64,000 nucleotides of DNA from Thermus filiformis (lineage in GTDB: Bacteria > Deinococcota > Deinococci > Deinococcales > Thermaceae): NCBI RefSeq assembly GCF_000771745.2, contig NZ_JPSL02000036.1, forward strand, positions 62,001 through 126,000, in the 5' to 3' direction. A program made the position numbers and the translations under genes. This document shows, one piece after another, positions 59,207-64,000 of this stretch (the stretch's first letter is position 1; the number at the start of each line of letters is the position of its first letter). The notes below the pieces were generated by a model. That model worked only from the letters and a program-made list of their open reading frames with translations, was not told where the DNA came from and ran no database searches.

Positions 59207-60214
59207 ATGGGCGCCTACATCCTGAGAAGGCTTCTGATGGTGTTTTTCGTGGGGCTGGGGATCACCTTCGTCACCTTCTTCATCGCGCAGGTCGTCCCCA
59301 TAGACCCGGCGGCGGCCGCCCTAGGGGAGAACGCTCGGGAAGAGCAGATCCGGGAGTTCCGGGAGCGCTACGGGCTGGACAAGCCCCTCCTGATCCAGTA
59401 CGGCCTCTACCTGAAGCGGCTTCTCGCCCTGGACCTAGGCCGCTCCTTGCGCACGGGGCGGCCCGTAGCCGAGGACCTGAAGGAATTCTTTCCTGCCACC
59501 TTGGAGCTGGCTCTGGCGGCCTTCCTGGTAGCGGTGGCCCTGGGCCTTCCCGCTGGGGTCTGGGCGGCCTTGCGCCAGAACCGCGCTCCCGACCTCCTGG
59601 TCCGGCTCCTGGCCCTCCTTCTGGGTTCCACCCCGGTCTTCTTCCTCGCTATCCTTCTCCTGGACCTCCTTCACCGCCAGCTAGGCCTTCTCCCCGGGCC
59701 GGGTCGGCTGGACCCCTACCTCATCCCCCCGCCCCGGGTGACCGGAGTGGTGAGCTTGGACGCCCTTCTGGCCCGGGACTGGGGCGCCTTCCGGGACGCG
59801 CTCCACCACCTCCTCCTGCCCGCCTTCGTCCTAGGTTCCGCCTCGGCCGCCCTTCTGGCCCGGATGACCCGGGCCGCCCTCCTGGAGGTCCTCTCCCAGG
59901 ACTACATCCGCACCGCCTGGGCCAAGGGGCTCTCCGAAAGGCGGGTGGTCCTGGGGCATGCCCTGAAGAACGCCGCCCTCCCGGTCCTGACCCTTCTTGG
60001 GGGTCTTTTGGGGAGCCTCCTCTCTGGGGCGGTCCTCACCGAGACCATCTTCTCTTGGCCGGGCCTGGGCCGGTATGTGACCCAGTCGGCCACGAGCCTG
60101 GACTTCCCGGCAGTCATGGGGGTGACCCTCCTCGTGGGGGTGGTCTACTCCCTCCTCAACCTGCTGGTGGACCTCCTGTACGCCCTTTTAGACCCGAGGA
60201 TCCGGTATGCCTAA
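59207..60214 (+). CDS. Peptide ABC transporter permease (DppB-like)
   Basis: 335 residues, six membrane segments. Start MGAYILRRLLMVFFVGLGITFVTFF and GLDKPLLIQYGLYLKRLLALDLGRS are DppB hallmarks; the EAA loop is DYIRTAWAKGLSERRVVLGHALKNAALPVL; TETIFSWPGLGRYV is conserved. It overlaps the next permease by 8 bases. Confidence 0.93.
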   Translation: MGAYILRRLLMVFFVGLGITFVTFFIAQVVPIDPAAAALGENAREEQIREFRERYGLDKPLLIQYGLYLKRLLALDLGRSLRTGRPVAEDLKEFFPATLELALAAFLVAVALGLPAGVWAALRQNRAPDLLVRLLALLLGSTPVFFLAILLLDLLHRQLGLLPGPGRLDPYLIPPPRVTGVVSLDALLARDWGAFRDALHHLLLPAFVLGSASAALLARMTRAALLEVLSQDYIRTAWAKGLSERRVVLGHALKNAALPVLTLLGGLLGSLLSGAVLTETIFSWPGLGRYVTQSATSLDFPAVMGVTLLVGVVYSLLNLLVDLLYALLDPRIRYA

Positions 60215-61031
60215 GCTTCTTCGCCGCTTCCTCCGCAACCCCGGGGCGGTCCTGGGCCTCGTCCTCCTCCTGAGCCTGGTCCTTTTGGCCCTCCTGGGCC
60301 CGGCCTTCGTGGGCGATCCCCTGGAGCAGAACCTCCTGGAGCGGCTCAGACCCCCCGGGCCCGGCCACCTTCTGGGCACGGACCAGCTGGGCCGGGACGT
60401 CTGGGCCCGGGTGGTGCACGGGGCCCGGATCAGCCTGGGGGTGGGGTTCGGGGTGGTCCTCCTGGCAAGCCTTCTGGGCACGGCGGTGGGGCTGCTCGCG
60501 GGAGGGCTCGGGGGGTGGTGGGACAGCCTCCTCATGCGCCTGACCGACGTCTTCTTTGCCTTTCCGTCCCTCATCCTAGCCATGGCCATTGCCGCCGCCC
60601 TGGGCCCCAACCTTGTGAACACGGTCCTGGCGGTGGCCCTGGTGACCTGGCCCATCTACGCGCGGCTGGTGCGGGCCCAGGTGCTGGCCCTGCGGGAGCG
60701 GGAGTTCGTGGAGGCGGCCCGGGCCTTGGGGGCAGGCCGGGCCCGCATCCTCTTCCGGCACCTCCTGCCCAACGCCCTCACCCCGGTCCTGGTCCAGGCC
60801 AGCTACGAGGTGGGGGCGGCCATCCTCACCGCGGCCGGCCTCTCCTTCATCGGCTTTGGGGCCCAGCCCCCCACGCCGGAGTGGGGGGCCATGGTGGCGG
60901 AGACCCGCAACTACATGGCCGAGGCCCCCTGGGCGGCCACCGCCCCGGCGGTGGGGATCCTGGTGACGGTCCTGGCCTTCAACCTTCTGGGGGACGGGCT
61001 CAGGGACGTGTTGGACCCCCGGGGCCGCTAG
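60207..61031 (+). CDS. Peptide ABC transporter permease (DppC-like)
   Basis: 274 residues. HLLGTDQLGRDVWARVVHGARISLGVG and the EAA loop REFVEAARALGAGRARILFRHLLPNALTPVLV identify DppC. GLSFIGFGAQPPTPEWGAMVAE and FNLLGDGLRDVLDPRGR close it. Its end overlaps the convergent nagA end by 4 bases. Confidence 0.93.
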   Translation: MPKLLRRFLRNPGAVLGLVLLLSLVLLALLGPAFVGDPLEQNLLERLRPPGPGHLLGTDQLGRDVWARVVHGARISLGVGFGVVLLASLLGTAVGLLAGGLGGWWDSLLMRLTDVFFAFPSLILAMAIAAALGPNLVNTVLAVALVTWPIYARLVRAQVLALREREFVEAARALGAGRARILFRHLLPNALTPVLVQASYEVGAAILTAAGLSFIGFGAQPPTPEWGAMVAETRNYMAEAPWAATAPAVGILVTVLAFNLLGDGLRDVLDPRGR

Positions 61032-62101
61032 GCCACCCGCTCCCCTCCCAGGTAGACCTCGAGCACCCTCAGCCCCTCGTCCAGGACCACCAGGTCGGCC
61101 CGCTTCCCGGGGGCGATCTCCCCCCGGTCGGCCAGGCCCAGGTACCGGGCCGGGTAGAGGGTGAGGCGGAAGGCGGCCTCCTCCAGAGCGAGGCCCAGCC
61201 CCACCAGGTTCCTCAGGGCCTGGTCCATGGTGAGGGTGCTCCCCGCCAGGGTGTCCCCCAGGAAGACCCCCTCCTTCCGCTTCTCCACCCGGTGGGCCCC
61301 CAGGGGGTAGACCCCCTCGGGCATCCCCGCTGCCGCCACCGCGTCCGTGACAAAGTAGAGGCCGGGGATGGCCTTCAGGGCCACCCGTATGGCCGCCGGA
61401 TGGACGTGGAGGAGGTCGGGGATGAGCTCGGCCCACGCCCCCTGTTCCAGGGCCAGCCCCACTACCCCCGGGGCCCGGTGGGCCAGGCCGGTCATGGCGT
61501 TGTAGAGATGGGTGAAGCCCGAAGCCCCCGCCTTCAGGGCCTCCAGGGCCTCCTCGTAGCGGGCCTCGGTGTGGCCCAGCTGGACCCGGACCCCCCGTTC
61601 GGAAAGGAACCGGACCAGGTCCAGCCCCCCCGGAAGCTCCGGGGCCAGGGTGACCGCCCGCACCGGGGCCAGGTCCAGGAGGGCCTGGGCCACCTCCAGG
61701 TCGGGGGCCAGGGGGTAGGGGGGCTGGGCCCCCAAGCGGCGGGGGTTCAGGAAGGGCCCCTCCAGGTGGACCCCCAAAATGGCCGACCCCAAAGGCCCCC
61801 TCATGGCCTCCTGGATCCCCTCCAGGGCCCCTTTGAGCGCCTCCAGGGGGGCGGTGACCGTGGTGGCCAGAAGCCCGGTGGTGCCGTGGCGGAGGTGGAA
61901 GCGGACCATCCCCTCCACCCCCTCCCGGCCTGCCATGGCCTCGTACCCGCCCCCGCCGTGGACGTGCAGGTCCAGGAAGCCGGGGAGGATGTAGGGCCCC
62001 TCCATAGGCCCCTCCTCCAGGGCCTGGATCCGGTCCGAGAAGACGAGGCGGCCCTCGAGGAGGCCCCTTGCGGTGAGGATTCTGCCCTCCAGCGTCTTCA
62101 T
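61028..62101 (-). CDS. nagA: N-acetylglucosamine-6-phosphate deacetylase
   Basis: 357 residues, amidohydrolase barrel. LPGFLDLHVHGGGG (HxH), GVHLEGPFLNPRRLGAQ (metal Glu), VQLGHTEA and THLYNAM (metal His), VTDAVAAAGMPEG (catalytic Asp). It deacetylates GlcNAc-6-P from cell-wall recycling. It overlaps the anmK end by 4 bases; third gene of the GntR-anmK-nagA operon. Confidence 0.94.
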   Translation of the reverse strand: MKTLEGRILTARGLLEGRLVFSDRIQALEEGPMEGPYILPGFLDLHVHGGGGYEAMAGREGVEGMVRFHLRHGTTGLLATTVTAPLEALKGALEGIQEAMRGPLGSAILGVHLEGPFLNPRRLGAQPPYPLAPDLEVAQALLDLAPVRAVTLAPELPGGLDLVRFLSERGVRVQLGHTEARYEEALEALKAGASGFTHLYNAMTGLAHRAPGVVGLALEQGAWAELIPDLLHVHPAAIRVALKAIPGLYFVTDAVAAAGMPEGVYPLGAHRVEKRKEGVFLGDTLAGSTLTMDQALRNLVGLGLALEEAAFRLTLYPARYLGLADRGEIAPGKRADLVVLDEGLRVLEVYLGGERVA

Positions 62102-63141
62102 GCAGGTTCCACCACCTTTCCCGCCCGCACGTCCCTTCCCCCCGTGGCCCGGCCCAGGACGTTCACCTCCCCCAGGATGTAGAGGTAGCCCAGAAGGGCG
62201 AAGGCCAAGGCCTCCCGCACCTTGGGGTTCGGCATCGTTTCCAAGGGAAGGTGCGCCCTCAGGAGGTCCACCAGGACCCGGTTCCTGGCACCCCCTCCCG
62301 CCAAAAGGACCCGGTCCACCGGGCCCACGAAGCGGCGGTAGGCCAGGAGGACGCTTCTCGCGGTAAAGGCCAAGAGGCTTCGGAGGAGGCGGGCGGGCTC
62401 TTCGGGGAGGGGGTGGAGGTTTTCCAGCCGCCAGACCTCCCGGCCCGTGGTCTTAGGGGGCGGGGCCTGGAGGTAGGGGTGGGCGAGCCAGGCCTCCAGG
62501 GCCTCGGGGTCCTCCTCCCCCTCTTCCGCCAGGACCATCCCCTCCTCCAGGGAGAGGCCCAGCCGCTCCAGGGCCTCGTCAAAGAGGCAGACCCCCGGCC
62601 CGGTGTCAAAGGCCAGCAGGGTGGTGGGGTCCCGGCCCCGGAAGCAGGTGAGGTTGGAGATCCCCCCCAGGTTGTGGACGCAGAGGCGCACCCCCTCTTC
62701 CCCGTAGAGGAGGAGGTCGGGGTAAGCCACCAGGGGCGCCCCCTGTCCGCCCGCCGCCAGGTCCACCTCCCGGAAGCCGAAGACCACCGGCACCCCAAGC
62801 CCCAGGGCCAGATGGCTGGGCTCCCCCAGCTGGAAGGTGGCCAGGGGGGGCTCGTGCCAGACGGTCTGGCCCGAGAGGACGAGGAGCTCCGCCTGGTTCC
62901 GGAAGGGGAGGGCGGCCTCCAGGTAGAACCGGCCCAGGTCGTGGTGGAGAAGGGCCAAGGCCCGGGTATCCCCGCCCCGCATGGCCTCCAGCACCCTGCG
63001 CCTAAGGCCCTCGGGGTAGGGGACCTCCCGGTGGGCCAGGACCCGGTGGGTGGGGCCCTCTGGGGGGCGGCCTGAGAACTCCGCCAGGACCAGGTCCACC
63101 CCGTCCGCACTGGTTCCCGACATCAGCCCAAGCACCCTCAT
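62098..63141 (-). CDS. anmK: Anhydro-N-acetylmuramic acid kinase
   Basis: 347 residues from ATG 63141 (MRVLGLMSGTSADGVDLVLAEF, the family signature). LVLSGQTVWHEPP, FREVDLAAGGQGAPLVAYPD (catalytic Asp), NLGGISNLTCF, AFDTGPG and VLLAGGGARNRVLVDLL are conserved. It converts anhydro-MurNAc to MurNAc-6-P in peptidoglycan recycling. Start overlaps the regulator's stop (ATGA). Confidence 0.94.
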   Translation of the reverse strand: MRVLGLMSGTSADGVDLVLAEFSGRPPEGPTHRVLAHREVPYPEGLRRRVLEAMRGGDTRALALLHHDLGRFYLEAALPFRNQAELLVLSGQTVWHEPPLATFQLGEPSHLALGLGVPVVFGFREVDLAAGGQGAPLVAYPDLLLYGEEGVRLCVHNLGGISNLTCFRGRDPTTLLAFDTGPGVCLFDEALERLGLSLEEGMVLAEEGEEDPEALEAWLAHPYLQAPPPKTTGREVWRLENLHPLPEEPARLLRSLLAFTARSVLLAYRRFVGPVDRVLLAGGGARNRVLVDLLRAHLPLETMPNPKVREALAFALLGYLYILGEVNVLGRATGGRDVRAGKVVEPA

Positions 63142-63824
63142 GCGAGCTCCAGCAAAAGCTCGTACCGGTCCGCCCGGTACAGGCTTCGGACGAACTCCAC
63201 CGGCCTGCCGTCCGCCAGGTAGCTCACCCGCTCCAGGTAGAGGAGGGGGGCCCCCGGCTCCACCCCCAGGACCCGGGCCTCCTCCCGGGCGGCCACCGCC
63301 CGCAGGCGCTGCAGGGCCCGGACCGGCCGCAGCCCCCGGGCCTCCAGGGCCTGGTAAAGGGAGGCCTCCGGGGGGGCCTCGAGGGCCCAGGAGGGCAGGA
63401 CGGCCCGCTCCAGGGCCATGGGCTCCCCGTCCGCAAGTCGAAGCCTTTCCAGCCGCCACACCCCTTCCCCGGGGGAGAGGCCCAGGGCCAGGGCCTCCTC
63501 GGGGGAGGCGGGGAGGAGCTGGGCCTTTAGGGGGCGGGTTGCGGGCTCGAGGCCCAAAGCCCGCATCTCCTCGCTGAAACCCAGAAGCCGGGCCCGGAAG
63601 GTGGCCCGGCGGGCCACGTAGGTGCCGCTCCCCCGCCGCTTCCTTATAAGCCCCTCCTCTTCCAACAGGGCCAGGGCCCGCCGCACGCTGTCCCGGGAGA
63701 CCCCGAAGGCCTCCGCCAAGCCCCGCTCCGGGGGAAGGGCGGGGCCGTAGAGGCCCTGGCGGATCCCCGCGCGCAGGCGCTCCGCCAGCTCCAGGTAAAG
63801 GGGGCCTTTCGCCGAGCGCCCCAT
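63138..63824 (-). CDS. GntR/HutC-family regulator of amino-sugar recycling
   Basis: 228 residues from ATG 63824; an ATG at 63836 lies in the -10 and is less likely. Winged helix: LPPERGLAEAFGVSRDSVRRALALLEEEGLIRKRRGSGTYV (about 30-72). UTRA effector domain follows: LGLSPGEGVWRLERLRLADGEPMALERAVLP and LLYLERVSYLADGRPVEFVRSLYRADRYE. It likely senses a phosphorylated amino sugar and controls itself, anmK and nagA. Confidence 0.9.
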   Translation of the reverse strand: MGRSAKGPLYLELAERLRAGIRQGLYGPALPPERGLAEAFGVSRDSVRRALALLEEEGLIRKRRGSGTYVARRATFRARLLGFSEEMRALGLEPATRPLKAQLLPASPEEALALGLSPGEGVWRLERLRLADGEPMALERAVLPSWALEAPPEASLYQALEARGLRPVRALQRLRAVAAREEARVLGVEPGAPLLYLERVSYLADGRPVEFVRSLYRADRYELLLELA

Positions 63825-63845
63825 CCCCCAAAGCATACCACTTGC

Positions 63846-63868
63846 CTACCGGTAGCCTACCGGTGTAG
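63846..63868. promoter_or_regulatory. Divergent promoters with candidate GntR operator
   Basis: CTACCGGTAG (perfect palindrome) is followed after one base by CTACCGGTGTAG. The minus-strand -10 (TATGCT, 63836-63831) and the plus-strand -10 (TAGACT, 63866-63871, with TTGCCT 18 bases earlier) flank it, so one regulator could control both directions. Both start codons are 7-8 bases after their -10. Confidence 0.65.
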
Positions 63869-63878
63869 ACTCAGGGCC

Positions 63879-64000
63879 ATGCGGGTGGAGCGGGTCCTGG
63901 AGGAGGCCGTCCGGCGGGGCGTGGTCCCTGGCCTCGCCTTCGGGGTGGTCTTCGCCGACGGCCGCCGCCACACCCTGCACCTGGGCCAGGCCCAGCTCGA
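63879..64000 (+). CDS. Beta-lactamase-family serine hydrolase (partial, 5' end)
   Basis: Forty-one codons visible before the window ends: MRVERVLEEAVRRGVVPG then LAFGVVFADGRRHTLHLGQA, the N-terminal helix and strand pattern of class C beta-lactamase/esterase proteins. The catalytic SxxK lies beyond the edge. Leaderless ATG. Divergent from the recycling operon, so it may cut peptidoglycan fragments. Confidence 0.6.
   Translation, partial: MRVERVLEEAVRRGVVPGLAFGVVFADGRRHTLHLGQAQL

Noticed and set aside
1-64000. tRNA, rRNA or replication-origin features
   Set aside because: I looked for tRNA T-arm and anticodon patterns, rRNA cores and DnaA-box clusters and saw none I could support by eye.

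Overview
The window is about 69% GC, with tightly packed genes, many start/stop overlaps, frequent GTG/TTG starts and -10 boxes only 5-8 bases before start codons (leaderless mRNAs). Together with its gene families this points to a Thermus species; I cannot name the species from sequence alone.

Layout. 1-5.0 kb: two paralogous secreted DUF11-type surface proteins and a small partner (minus strand). One of them has an IS630-family element inserted in its signal-peptide codons. 5.1-7.7: a GAF-GGDEF-EAL c-di-GMP protein. 7.9-12.8: a thiamin operon (TPP riboswitch, thiE-thiS-thiG-thiO-thiC-thiD). 13.5-19.8: an assimilatory sulfate reduction operon with siroheme genes (sulfite reductase, hemD, precorrin-2 dehydrogenase, APS reductase, TauE exporter, SUMT, ATP sulfurylase). 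19.8-29.6: a type I-E CRISPR-Cas locus with a 25-repeat array, cas3, cas8e-cse2-cas7e-cas5e-cas6e and a 5-repeat array, and no cas1 or cas2. 29.7-39.2: a DUF2939 protein, a peroxiredoxin, an FAD oxidoreductase, a SARP/BTAD-TPR regulator, a subtilase lipoprotein, an unknown lipoprotein, a large helical-repeat protein and surE. 39.2-42.7: a cobalamin riboswitch ahead of a thioesterase and class I ribonucleotide reductase genes. 42.7-45.7: a zinc-handling operon (DsrE-like, AztC-like, AztD-like) behind a Zur/Fur-like operator. 46.3-50.4: a seven-gene haem uptake and use operon. 50.7-53.5: GH5 and DUF4874/DUF4832 lipoproteins. 53.6-55.5: an ECF sigma factor, its RskA-like anti-sigma factor and a Tat-exported ferritin-like protein. 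55.8-64.0: a TIM-barrel protein, an aquaglyceroporin, a peptide ABC transporter and a cell-wall amino-sugar recycling operon (GntR regulator, anmK, nagA) with a divergent serine hydrolase.

The most striking signal is between cas3 and cas8e (24447-24528). A degenerate CRISPR repeat that keeps the Cas6e hairpin and 5' handle is followed by a short pseudo-spacer and a second repeat hairpin ending in a T-run. The pseudo-spacer matches 14 of its first 17 positions to DNA abutting the -35 box of the promoter about 40 bases downstream, which drives the Cascade genes. The match is preceded by an AAG PAM, and two of the three mismatches fall at positions 6 and 12, which type I-E Cascade does not pair. 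This looks like a crRNA-like RNA that guides Cascade to repress its own operon.

A second novelty is a 108-bp MITE-like repeat: three full copies plus partial ones. One copy sits in frame inside thiG, and at four other genes its terminal TGA is the stop codon.
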